Shown: positions 8,588 to 16,987 of the stretch, one piece after another
Layout: each line of letters starts with the position of its first letter
How positions within the stretch are numbered: the stretch's first letter is position 1
Assembly (NCBI RefSeq): GCF_017916275.1
Contig: NZ_JAFMST010000001.1
Coordinates: 1-64,000 of the forward strand
Length of the DNA: 64,000 bases
Source: Rubellimicrobium arenae
GTDB taxonomy: Bacteria > Pseudomonadota > Alphaproteobacteria > Rhodobacterales > Rhodobacteraceae
Reading direction: 5' to 3'
The notes under the pieces: generated by a model
What the model saw: only the letters and a program-made list of their open reading frames with translations
Database searches by the model: none
What the model was told of the DNA's origin: nothing
Made by a program: the position numbers and the translations under genes

Positions 8588-10711
8588 TTAGGCCAGCCCT
8601 ACCACCTTCAGCGCGAAGGCCTGCACGAGGGCCACTTCCTCCAGTCGGGAGAACCGCCCCGACGCGCCGCCATGGCCGGCCGCCATGTTGACCTTCAGAA
8701 GGATCGGCTCATCGCTGATGCTTCTTGCACGCAGGCGCTGCACCCATTTGGCCGGCTCCCAGTAGGTCACCCTCGGATCAGTGAGACCCGCCAGGGCCAG
8801 GATGGCGGGATAAGGCTTGGCGCCGACATTGTCGTAGGGCGAGTAGGCGGCGATGGTGCGGTAGTCCTTCTCCGACAGGATGGGATTGCCCCATTCCGGC
8901 CACTCGGGCGGCGTCAGCGGCAGGGTGTCGTCGAGCATCGTGGTCAGGACGTCGACGAAGGGCACCTGCGCCACGATCGCGGCAAAGTCCCCGGGAGCCA
9001 TGTTGCCGACGGCGCCCATGAGCATCCCGCCTGCCGAGCCGCCTTGCGCGACGACCCGGTCATGGCGGGTATAGCCCTCCCTGACCAGATGTCGGCCGGC
9101 CGCGATGAAGTCATGGAATGTGTTCGGCTTGCGCTCGCGTTTGCCCGCCTCGTACCAGGCGTAGCCCTTCTCCTTGCCGCCGCGCACATGCGCGATGGCA
9201 AACACGAAGCCACGGTCCACCAGGCTCAGGATGTCCGTCCGGAATCCGGCCGGAACGGCATGGCCATAGGCGCCGTAACCATACAGAAGGCAGGGTGCGC
9301 TGCCGTCCAGCGGCGTATCCCGACGGTGAAGGAGCGAGACGGGCACGCTCTCGCCGTCGTGCGACGGAGCCATGAGGCGACGGGTCACATAATTGGCCGG
9401 ATCGTGCCCCGAGGGCACCTCCTGCGTCTTGAGGAGCACTCTCTCCCGGGTCCGCATATTGTACTCGAACTCGCTCGAGGGCGTGGTCATCGAGGAGTAG
9501 GTGAACCGCATCAGGTCGGTGTCGTATTCGTAGGTGCCACCCAGCCCCAGGCTATAGGCCTCCTCATCGAAAGCGATCCCATGCTCCTGGCCCGTCGCGC
9601 GCTCGCGCACGACGAGGCGGGGCAGCCCGTTCTCCCGTTCGATGCGGACGAGGAAATCGCGGAACGACGTGATCCCCAGGATGAGGCGGCCAGGCACATG
9701 GGGGACAAGCTCGGTCCAGTGAGCCTTGCCGGGGTTCGAAGCCGGCGCCGTCATGACCTTGAAGTCCTCCGCGCCGTCGGCGTTCGTCAGGATGAAGATC
9801 TCCTCGCCGCCTTCCTCGATCTCATACTGCAACCTCGGGGTGCGGGGCTCGACCAACTGGGGTTCCGCATCGGGCCGATCGCTCGGGAGCAGGCGGATCT
9901 CGGTCGTCTCGTGGTCACCCATCTGCAGCACGATCCAGCGGTCGTCCCGGGTGGATCCAAGCGACAGGAAGAAACCCGAATCCTGCTCCTCATACACCAG
10001 GCGGTCCTGGGTCGTAGGCGTGCCGAGCCGGTGATACAGCACCTGATACGGGCGGTGGTTGTCGTCGAGGCGCGTGTAGAAGATGCCACGCTGCTCACGA
10101 TCGAAGACGCCACCACCACCCGTGCTCTCGACGAGGTCGGGCAGGTCCTCGCCCGTGGCAGTGTCGCGCACGCGCAGCGTGTAGAACTCCGACCCCTTGT
10201 CGTCCGATCCCCACAGGAACCAGGCGTGATCGCGGGAATGAGCCACGCCGCCGATCTGGAAGTAGGCCTTGCCGGCGCCCTCGTGGTCACCGTCGAGAAG
10301 GATCTGTGGATCGCCCCCCGTCGAAGGCACCCGGATGTAGCGGGGATACTGCCCGCCCGTCACATAGGAGACGCCGTAAGCGAAGGGACCATCGCGGAGG
10401 GGCACGGAGGAGTCGTCCTCCTTGATCCGCCCTCGCATCTCGGCAACGAGCTTGGCCTGAAGCTCGACGGTGTCGGCCATCAAGGCATCCTGATAGGCAT
10501 TCTCGGCGGCCAGGTGGGCACGGATGCTCGGGTCCAGGAGCGCGGGATCGCGGAAGACGTCCCGCCAGTTCTCGGCACGAAGCCATGCATACTCGTCGGT
10601 CCGGGTAATTCCGTGATGGGTGTCGGTCGTGGGTCGGACCTGGGCCACGGGCGGAGCGACCGACTCGCTTGAATGAAGGGCAACCTGGAGGAAGCGGCTG
10701 GCTCGGGTCAT
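8588..10711 (-). CDS. S9 family peptidase, oligopeptidase B
   Basis: Cytosolic serine peptidase that cuts short peptides after basic residues, about 707 residues (E. coli oligopeptidase B is 686). The N-terminal beta-propeller starts at PPVAQVRPTTDTHHGITRTD. The C-terminal alpha/beta-hydrolase domain has the nucleophile motif QGGSAGG, the Asp-bearing LAGLTDPRVTYWEPAKW and the His motif AAGHGGASGRF. Start chosen at 10711 because GAGGAG lies about 12 bases upstream; ATG 10723 is only two bases from that site. It follows the nitroreductase gene on the same strand. Confidence 0.93.
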   Translation of the reverse strand: MTRASRFLQVALHSSESVAPPVAQVRPTTDTHHGITRTDEYAWLRAENWRDVFRDPALLDPSIRAHLAAENAYQDALMADTVELQAKLVAEMRGRIKEDDSSVPLRDGPFAYGVSYVTGGQYPRYIRVPSTGGDPQILLDGDHEGAGKAYFQIGGVAHSRDHAWFLWGSDDKGSEFYTLRVRDTATGEDLPDLVESTGGGGVFDREQRGIFYTRLDDNHRPYQVLYHRLGTPTTQDRLVYEEQDSGFFLSLGSTRDDRWIVLQMGDHETTEIRLLPSDRPDAEPQLVEPRTPRLQYEIEEGGEEIFILTNADGAEDFKVMTAPASNPGKAHWTELVPHVPGRLILGITSFRDFLVRIERENGLPRLVVRERATGQEHGIAFDEEAYSLGLGGTYEYDTDLMRFTYSSMTTPSSEFEYNMRTRERVLLKTQEVPSGHDPANYVTRRLMAPSHDGESVPVSLLHRRDTPLDGSAPCLLYGYGAYGHAVPAGFRTDILSLVDRGFVFAIAHVRGGKEKGYAWYEAGKRERKPNTFHDFIAAGRHLVREGYTRHDRVVAQGGSAGGMLMGAVGNMAPGDFAAIVAQVPFVDVLTTMLDDTLPLTPPEWPEWGNPILSEKDYRTIAAYSPYDNVGAKPYPAILALAGLTDPRVTYWEPAKWVQRLRARSISDEPILLKVNMAAGHGGASGRFSRLEEVALVQAFALKVVGLA

Positions 10712-10905
10712 CGTCGGGTGCATCTCCTCGCAGGACCCACCCCGGTATTGCGACGGGTCACGTCCCAGCATCAAGGGATCGTGGCTCGGCCGCAAGCCGG
10801 AGGCGCAGCGCGATAATGGTGGCGGGGAGGTGGCCGCCGATCACCCCTCCCGCTGCCGTGTCCGGGTGGTCGAGCTGGCCCGCCGCCCGATCCGTCCTGA
10901 ACGCT

Positions 10906-11904
10906 TCAGCCGGCGAGCGGCTGGTTCAAGGCAAGCGCATAGCCCAGCGGCTTCCTCTGCGACACCGGCACCCGGAGTTCGTCGGGCAGGCACCCGAACC
11001 CGATCATGGTGATGATGAGGGAACTGTCCCCGATCCCGGTCAGCCGTCGCAAGGCCCGATCCCGCGCCTGTGACACCGACCAGTTCAGCATGACCGCGCC
11101 CAGCCCTTCGGCGTGAAGGCCGTAGGCCAGACTCATCGCGAACATGCCGCCGTCGACCCATCCCTGATAGCGCTCTGCCGCGGTCTCCCAATGCGCGATG
11201 TCCGAGGTCACCACCGCGACCCCGCCGAGCTGGTCTCCGAAGCCGCGGTTTCCGTTCTGGAGGGCAAGGACCTTCTGCACGGCCTCGCGCTCGGTCCAGA
11301 TCCAGGCGCGGCAGGTCTGGCGGTTGCAGGACGAAGGGGACTGCTGCGCCACGCGGACCGCGCGTTCGATGGCCTCGCGGGGCACCGGTTCGGGGGAGTA
11401 CTGACGGATCGAGTGACGTGCTTCGGCAAAGGACAGGAAATCGATCCGGCCTTTCTCCCGGATCTCGGAGGCGGTGACCATCTCGACACCGCCGCGCAGG
11501 CCTTCGTCGGCCCCACCGACCAGGGCATCCACGCGTGCACGCAGCGCTGGCAGATCATGCCCGGACGCAGCGTTGAACCCGAGATAAGCCTCGAGCGCAT
11601 CGAGCGCGATCTGCACGGTGGCGTCCGGACCAAAGCGACGCGTGTAGGTGTCGAGATCCGCCGCCAGGCGCATGGCGCGATCCAGCGCGTGGCCTGGCTG
11701 CGCATCCCGCAACGACATCCCGTATTCGAGGAAGTGAAGCCCGATGGCGATCCGGGCGCGGAGGTTTTCCTGCACGCGGGCTCCGGCCGTGAAGGAATGT
11801 CGCCAGTAGCGCAGGGCGTCATAGCTGGCATCGGCAAGCAGATGGGAGGCAAGGCGGAGCCGGCGGACGAGGCCGGGGCGCGGGTCAAGATCTGAGGAAG
11901 CCAT
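10906..11904 (-). CDS. nitroreductase family protein with N-terminal helical extension
   Basis: FMN-dependent oxidoreductase of the nitroreductase fold, about 332 residues. The family domain occupies the last two thirds: FAEARHSIRQYSPEPVPREA at its start, the AQQSPSSCNRQTCRAWIW flavin-binding stretch, and GGMFAMSLAYGLHAEGLGAV near the end. About 120 residues precede it, helix-rich and Arg-rich (ENLRARIAIGLHFLEYGMSL). Classical nitroreductases are around 200 residues, so this is a two-part protein. Start set at 11904; an in-frame ATG at 12096 would add a low-complexity leader without an SD site. Substrate unknown. Confidence 0.85.
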   Translation of the reverse strand: MASSDLDPRPGLVRRLRLASHLLADASYDALRYWRHSFTAGARVQENLRARIAIGLHFLEYGMSLRDAQPGHALDRAMRLAADLDTYTRRFGPDATVQIALDALEAYLGFNAASGHDLPALRARVDALVGGADEGLRGGVEMVTASEIREKGRIDFLSFAEARHSIRQYSPEPVPREAIERAVRVAQQSPSSCNRQTCRAWIWTEREAVQKVLALQNGNRGFGDQLGGVAVVTSDIAHWETAAERYQGWVDGGMFAMSLAYGLHAEGLGAVMLNWSVSQARDRALRRLTGIGDSSLIITMIGFGCLPDELRVPVSQRKPLGYALALNQPLAG

Positions 11905-12200
11905 GGGCAGCTCTGCATGTGGATTGGGCTCATGCTGCTGCGCCCCCGGTTGTCCCGCAAGACGGGCGCTGCAGCGCCGGTCCGGCTTACTCCCGCGCGG
12001 AGTGCAAGTGCAGCGAAAAATTAATTCCTCCGCATCAAGATCTTGCGGCCGTGGCCCTATCCATTCGGATGGGTTTCCCAGCCGAAGGCTGTCCAAAGCT
12101 CCTCCTTATCAGTGTTCCACCTATCCCCTGATCCGGGTTCTGCGAAGGGCGATGCAGTGACAGCCTCGGTGCAGGCAACGACATCCAAGGGAACCAGACC
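11905..12200. promoter_or_regulatory. divergent intergenic region with AT-rich patch and CAAGATCTTG palindrome
   Basis: This 296-base region lies between the leftward nitroreductase and the rightward racemase operon. It holds an unusually AT-rich patch for this DNA (GAAAAATTAATT, 12015-12026) and a perfect 10-base palindrome CAAGATCTTG at 12036-12045. Both promoters probably lie here, but I cannot assign -35/-10 boxes with confidence. Confidence 0.35.
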
Positions 12201-12965
12201 ATGTCTCGTCCAGTCCATGTCCGTGTCATCTCCCCGATCACCACCAAGGGCTTCCGTACGGAGGCAGCGGTCAAGTCGCTCGAAACGCCTGGCGTCATCG
12301 TCTCTGCCAGCCAGATCGGCAAGGGGCCAGGATCGATCGAGAGTGAATACGAGGCAGCCATGTCGGTACCCGACACGGTCGCGAAGATCGTCGAAGCCGA
12401 GCGGCAGGGGATCGACGCGGTCGTCATCGACTGCATGGGCGATCCCGGCCTGCGGGCGGCGCGCGAGGCCGTGACGATCCCGGTGCTCGGGCCCTGCCAG
12501 ACCGGAATGCACATCGCTGCCATGCTGGGCCACCGCTTCTCGATCGTGACGGTGATGCGTCGGCTTCGTCCCTCCTTCGAGAACCAGGCGGCCGTGGCCG
12601 GGTTGTCAGGCCGGATGGCCTCCTGCCGATCGGTCGACATCCCCGTTCTCGACCTGGAGGCCGATCTGGACGCCACCAAGCGCGCCCTTGTCGACGAGGC
12701 GGAGAAGGCCGTGGAACTCGACGGAGCCGAGGCGATCGTGTTCGGCTGCACCGGACTTATGGGCTGCGCCCAGTCGGTTCGCGAAGGGCTTCTGGCCCGG
12801 GGCATCGACATCCCCGTCATCGATCCCATCCCGACGGCGGTCAACATCGCGGCCGCGCTCGTTCGTTCGAACCTGTCCCATTCGGCGCTGACCTTCCCTC
12901 TGCCCCCGGTCAAGGCGATGCCCGGCTACGACATGCCCGATCTCCACGCCCAAGCGGCCGAGTGA
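12201..12965 (+). CDS. aspartate/glutamate/hydantoin racemase family protein
   Basis: Cofactor-independent racemase fold, 254 residues. The two catalytic cysteines expected in this family are present: VVIDCMGDPG (Cys78) and VFGCTGLMG (Cys183). Hydantoin racemases (HyuE) of this family interconvert 5-substituted hydantoin enantiomers; relatives act on Asp, Glu, allantoin or maleate. AAGGGA precedes the ATG. It starts an eight-gene operon containing a HyuA-like protein, which supports a hydantoin-type substrate over a free amino acid. Substrate assignment is inference. Confidence 0.85.
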   Translation: MSRPVHVRVISPITTKGFRTEAAVKSLETPGVIVSASQIGKGPGSIESEYEAAMSVPDTVAKIVEAERQGIDAVVIDCMGDPGLRAAREAVTIPVLGPCQTGMHIAAMLGHRFSIVTVMRRLRPSFENQAAVAGLSGRMASCRSVDIPVLDLEADLDATKRALVDEAEKAVELDGAEAIVFGCTGLMGCAQSVREGLLARGIDIPVIDPIPTAVNIAAALVRSNLSHSALTFPLPPVKAMPGYDMPDLHAQAAE

Positions 12966-12968
12966 CGC

Positions 12969-13874
12969 ATGGCCGAACTGGCTCTTTCCGAAGTGCATGG
13001 CCGGAGAACAGGGGGGCGGCGGCTCCGCCCCACGCTCTGGTGGCTGGTGACCCCGGCCATCCTGTTCTTCGTCCTGTTCTTCCTGATCCCCATCGCGTCG
13101 CTGTTCGCGATCAGCTTCGACAAGGGGGCCCAAGGGGTCATCACCTTCCAGGGCAATCTCACGCTCGACAACTTCGCCCGGATCTTCACGCGTTCGCTGT
13201 ACTACGAAGCGGTCTGGCGGTCGGTCTGGCTTGGAGCGACCGTCTCGGTGCTTTGCCTCATCATCGGATACCCGCTGGCCTTCGTCATCGCCCGCACCCT
13301 CCGGCCCGGCGCCGCTCTCCTGCTGACCATCCTCGTGCTCGCCTCGATGCAGCTCGACATGGTGATCCGGCTTTACGGGATGATGGTGCTGATGGGCGAC
13401 AACGGGCTGATCAACACGGCCCTGATGAAGGTGGGCCTCATCTCGGCGCCGTTGCCGTTGATGTACAACAGCTTCGGCGTGATCGTAGGCCTCGTGCAGG
13501 TGACGCTTCCGTTCATGATCCTGTCCCTCGTCGGGGCGATCAAGTCGATCAATCCATCGCTCGAGGAGGCGGCACGCTCGCTCGGGTCCACCCGCTGGCA
13601 CGCGATGCGGACAGTGACCTGGCCGCTGTCGTTGCCCGGGGTATACGCCGGCACGCTCCTGGTCTTCGCGCTGGCGATCTCGTCCTATGTCGTGCCGGCG
13701 CTCATGGGCGGCTGGAAGGTCGTCACGCTGCCGATCCACATCTACCAGCAGATCGCCGAGGTCGGGCGCTGGCAGTTCGGCGCCGCGATCGGCGTGGTGC
13801 TCTTCGGCACGTCCCTGCTCGCGATGGCCGTGTACATCCTGGCGCTTCGGCGTCAGGCAGGAGGACGGATGTGA
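12969..13874 (+). CDS. ABC transporter permease, PotB/spermidine-putrescine-like
   Basis: 301-residue inner-membrane permease: N-terminal helix (TPAILFFVLFFLIPIASLFAIS), then a core with the EAA loop LEEAARSLGSTRWHAMRTVT. It is the first of the permease pair in a PotABCD-type transporter. It starts three bases after the racemase stop and overlaps the next permease by one base. The family imports polyamines, other amines, opines or 2-aminoethylphosphonate. Confidence 0.92.
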   Translation: MAELALSEVHGRRTGGRRLRPTLWWLVTPAILFFVLFFLIPIASLFAISFDKGAQGVITFQGNLTLDNFARIFTRSLYYEAVWRSVWLGATVSVLCLIIGYPLAFVIARTLRPGAALLLTILVLASMQLDMVIRLYGMMVLMGDNGLINTALMKVGLISAPLPLMYNSFGVIVGLVQVTLPFMILSLVGAIKSINPSLEEAARSLGSTRWHAMRTVTWPLSLPGVYAGTLLVFALAISSYVVPALMGGWKVVTLPIHIYQQIAEVGRWQFGAAIGVVLFGTSLLAMAVYILALRRQAGGRM

Positions 13875-14680
13875 TGGGCGACACCTCCCCGATCCCGCTG
13901 ACGTTCCGGCTCGTCTCCGGAGTGGCCCTGGTCATCCTGCTGACCCCTGTGCTGATCGTCGTTCTGTCCGGCCTGAACTCCGGGGAATATCTCACATTCC
14001 CCCCGCAGGGCCTGTCCCTGAAATGGGTGGCCGGCTTCTTCACGTCCCCCATCTTCCTCCCCGCCTTCCTGTTCTCCTTCGGACTTGCGACGGTGACGAC
14101 GATCATCTCCACGATCCTCGGCACCATGGCGGCGATCTTCCTCACCCGGTCCCGCAGCCGGGCGCGCGAAGTGCTTCGCGGGCTCTTCATCCTGCCCGTG
14201 GTGCTGCCGGGCGTGGTTCTGGGGCTCGCGCTATATGTCTTCTTCGCCTGGACCAAGCTCGGGCTCGCCGGGAGCTTTCCCGGCCTCCTGATCGGCCATG
14301 TGCTTGTCACCATGCCCTTCGTCATCGCAACCGTGACGGCGTCGCTGGTGGACTTCGACCTTTCGGTCGAGGATGCGGCCCGGAGCCTCGGCGCGACCCC
14401 CCTCCAGGCCTTCACCAAGGTCACGCTGCCGATCATCCAGCCCGGCATCTCGGCGGGGACCATCTTCGCCTTCATCGTGAGCTTCGGCCAGTTCGAGCTG
14501 ACGCTGTTCCTGGCCACGCCCGACATGCAGCCGCTGCCGATCGCCATGTACACGTCGCTGCGCTACGCGTTCGAACCCACTGCGGCGGCGGCCGGGATCT
14601 TCGCCATCTGCCTCGTGACGATCTCGACGCTCGTCACCTCGCGACTCGTGAACCTCAAGAAACTGCTGCGCCGGCGCTAG
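13874..14680 (+). CDS. ABC transporter permease, PotC-like
   Basis: 268-residue inner-membrane permease. The first helix reads RLVSGVALVILLTPVLIVVL and the EAA loop is DFDLSVEDAARSLGATPLQA. The ATG shares its first base with the upstream permease stop (ATGTGATG); a GTG one codon earlier is a possible alternative. The same frame is open from 12962, but before 13874 it is only a shadow of the first permease. Partner of the PotB-like subunit. Confidence 0.92.
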   Translation: MGDTSPIPLTFRLVSGVALVILLTPVLIVVLSGLNSGEYLTFPPQGLSLKWVAGFFTSPIFLPAFLFSFGLATVTTIISTILGTMAAIFLTRSRSRAREVLRGLFILPVVLPGVVLGLALYVFFAWTKLGLAGSFPGLLIGHVLVTMPFVIATVTASLVDFDLSVEDAARSLGATPLQAFTKVTLPIIQPGISAGTIFAFIVSFGQFELTLFLATPDMQPLPIAMYTSLRYAFEPTAAAAGIFAICLVTISTLVTSRLVNLKKLLRRR

Positions 14681-14709
14681 ACCGGACAGTTCCAACAAGG
14701 AGAGCTAGG

Positions 14710-15807
14710 ATGATCGGATCGAAGGGCATCAGCCGCCGGGGTCTGCTGAAGACCGGGGCCGCCGCCGCAGGTGTCAGCCTGTTCAACATCAACCATGCCT
14801 GGTCGCAGGACGTTACCTACGATGGGGGCGTCTTCGACGCGGGCGGCGCCACGCTGAACGTCGCCGAATGGGGCGGCTACTGGCAGGAAACGCAGAACCG
14901 GCTCCTGCTCGACAAGTTCCAGAAGGACTTCAACTGCCGGATCCAGTACGACAGCACCTTCCCCTGGTTTCCGAAGTTCGTCGCCAACGGTCCCGAAGAC
15001 CCGCCGATCGCGATCGCCAACTGGAACCTGCCCGAGATGTACAAGACAGCGGCGGCCGGAGACTATTTCGTCGACGTGGAGGAGATCAGGGCCAACGTGC
15101 CCAATGTCGCCAAGCTCTGGGACTTCGCATCTCTGGGCGGGACCGGCGTCACCTGGGCCTTCTCGCGCTACTGCTATGTCTACCGGACGGATGCCGGTCC
15201 CGCGCCCACCTCGTTCAAGGACTTCTGGAAGGAGGAATATGCAGGCCGCCGGGGCACCTACATCACCTCGAACACGCTCCAGATGGACTTCTTCCTGGGC
15301 TCCTGCGCGACCTTCGGCGAAAGCGAGACCGACTTCGACGCCGGCTACGAGGCGATGCGGGCGGCCATGCCCATGAAGATCTCGGACTTCACCGGCAACA
15401 TGGCCACGCTGGTCGAACGCGGAGAGGTCGCCATCGCGGTTCAGTCCGACGCCGAGGCGCTTCTCCAGAAGGAAAAGGGCGTGCCGGTCGATCTTTACTA
15501 CTGGGATGAATACAAGGGCATCCTGACCCAGACCAAGACCATCAGCAAATACGCCGACCCCATGTCGAAGAGGCTGGCCTTCGCGCTGCTGAACCGCACG
15601 CTGGAGGCCGAGTACCAGACGGCCTTCGCCAACGAGTTCTGGATGCGTCCGTCGAACCGAGACGCGGTCATTCCCGAGAAGATGGCCGCCCTGGGCGTGG
15701 TGAACTCGGCGGATGCGACGGACGGGCTGCACATCCCGGACTGGCAGGCCTACCTCGATGAGGAGATCGACATCGTCGAGACGGTGAACGAGATCTTCGC
15801 CTCCTGA
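14710..15807 (+). CDS. ABC transporter substrate-binding protein, PotD-like, Tat signal
   Basis: Periplasmic receptor, 365 residues, preceded by AAGGAG. The N-terminus ISRRGLLKTGAAAAGVSLF is a twin-arginine signal (RRGLLK), with the mature protein probably starting near SQDVTYDGG. The body is that of the spermidine/putrescine-like class (FANEFWMRPSNRDAVIPEKM near the end). Neighbouring genes encode both permeases and the ATPase. Ligand unknown: the operon enzymes point to a hydantoin-like or nitrogen-ring compound, whereas the receptor family points to an amine. A hairpin separates it from the ATPase gene. Confidence 0.9.
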   Translation: MIGSKGISRRGLLKTGAAAAGVSLFNINHAWSQDVTYDGGVFDAGGATLNVAEWGGYWQETQNRLLLDKFQKDFNCRIQYDSTFPWFPKFVANGPEDPPIAIANWNLPEMYKTAAAGDYFVDVEEIRANVPNVAKLWDFASLGGTGVTWAFSRYCYVYRTDAGPAPTSFKDFWKEEYAGRRGTYITSNTLQMDFFLGSCATFGESETDFDAGYEAMRAAMPMKISDFTGNMATLVERGEVAIAVQSDAEALLQKEKGVPVDLYYWDEYKGILTQTKTISKYADPMSKRLAFALLNRTLEAEYQTAFANEFWMRPSNRDAVIPEKMAALGVVNSADATDGLHIPDWQAYLDEEIDIVETVNEIFAS

Positions 15808-15815
15808 CGCCTACC

Positions 15816-15843
15816 GGCCGCGCGCCCGCGGGGCGGCGCGGCC
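15816..15843 (+). other. intercistronic hairpin after binding-protein gene
   Basis: GGCCGCGC (15816-15823) and GCGCGGCC (15836-15843) are perfect reverse complements around a 12-base GC-rich loop. It begins 9 bases after the receptor stop and lies before the ATPase SD site. Same position as the stems at 2644, 34498 and 63148. Confidence 0.6.
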
Positions 15844-15871
15844 CACCTCCCTCCAGAGAAGGATCGCCCCC

Positions 15872-16945
15872 ATGTCGGACATCCGGCTCGATCAGCTGAC
15901 CCACAGCTACGGCGAGACCCGTGCCGTCGATAACGTGTCGCTCTCCATCGCCGAGGGCGAGTTCTACTCCCTCTTGGGGCCGTCAGGCTGCGGCAAGTCG
16001 ACGACGCTTCGGATGATCGCAGGCTTCGTCACGCCGACTTCGGGGCGCATCCTCATCGGCGGGGGCGACGTGACGCGGCTCCCGCCCGAGCGGCGCGACA
16101 TCGGCATCGTCTTCCAGAACTACGCCATCTTCCCGCACATGAGCGTAGCCGAGAACATCGCCTTCGGCCTCAGGCTGCGGAAGGTGCCCAGGGCCGAGAT
16201 CGACACCGCGGTCGAAGGCGCGCTCGCTCAGGTCGGTTTGTCGGGATTCGGCGACCGCTACCAGAGGAACCTCTCGGGCGGCCAGCAGCAGCGGGTGGCC
16301 CTGGCGCGGGTGCTGGTCACCAAGCCTCGCATCCTGCTCCTCGACGAGCCCTTGTCGGCCCTCGACAAGGCTCTGCGCGAGGAGATGAAGTTCTGGATCA
16401 AGGACCTCCAGCAAACCCTTGGGATCACGACGATCTACGTCACGCACGACCAGGACGAGGCGCTGACCATGTCCGACCGGATCGGCGTCATGCGGGCCGG
16501 TCGTATCGAGCAGAGCGGCACCCCCCGCGAGATCTACGAGGAGCCGGCCAGCCTCTTCGTGACGACCTTCATCGGCCAGTCCAACGTCCTGGATGCGACC
16601 TATGCCGGGGCCGAGGGGCCTCGCGCCGCAGCGATGGTCGAGGGGCGGGCGCTGTCCGCCGAGTTGAGCCATGCCCTGCCACGAGGATCCGCCGCCAAGC
16701 TGGTGATCCGGCCGGAGAACGTCCTGATGGGACCCGAAGCTGCGGACAGGAACCTGACCCAGTTGCCCGCCACGGTGATCGGCGAAAGCTACCAAGGCGC
16801 CATGGTCCGCTACCGGCTGAGGCTGGGCAGCCAGGAGCTTGTGGCCGAGCGGCAGAACCAGGCGCACCTTGCCCGCTGGCGGCCCGGCGAAACCGTCACC
16901 GTGGGCTGGGATCCCGGCCGCGCGCGACTGCTCCCGGCGGACTGA
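15872..16945 (+). CDS. ABC transporter ATPase, PotA-like
   Basis: 357-residue ATPase. Walker [10 protein letters not shown] is at 36-44, Q-loop VFQNYAIFPHM near 80-90, signature LSGGQQQR at 134-141 and Walker B ILLLDEP at 154-160, followed by D-loop SALDK and switch VTHDQDEA. The C-terminal ~110 residues form the TOBE-type regulatory domain of the PotA/UgpC group (LVIRPENVLMG). AGAAGGA precedes the ATG. It energises the Pot-like importer. Confidence 0.93.
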   Translation: MSDIRLDQLTHSYGETRAVDNVSLSIAEGEFYSLLGPSGCGKSTTLRMIAGFVTPTSGRILIGGGDVTRLPPERRDIGIVFQNYAIFPHMSVAENIAFGLRLRKVPRAEIDTAVEGALAQVGLSGFGDRYQRNLSGGQQQRVALARVLVTKPRILLLDEPLSALDKALREEMKFWIKDLQQTLGITTIYVTHDQDEALTMSDRIGVMRAGRIEQSGTPREIYEEPASLFVTTFIGQSNVLDATYAGAEGPRAAAMVEGRALSAELSHALPRGSAAKLVIRPENVLMGPEAADRNLTQLPATVIGESYQGAMVRYRLRLGSQELVAERQNQAHLARWRPGETVTVGWDPGRARLLPAD

Positions 16946-16987
16946 CCCCCCTCCCACGATACGACTCATCATCGAAAGGACCTGCCA

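Noticed and set aside
12962-13873. Apparent in-frame extension of the PotC-like permease upstream to 12962
   Set aside because: This part is a shifted shadow of the PotB-like gene; the real permease begins at 13874.
13687-14709. Apparent in-frame extension of the PotD-like receptor
   Set aside because: It overlaps the PotC-like gene in another frame; the Tat signal peptide starts at 14710 with an SD site.
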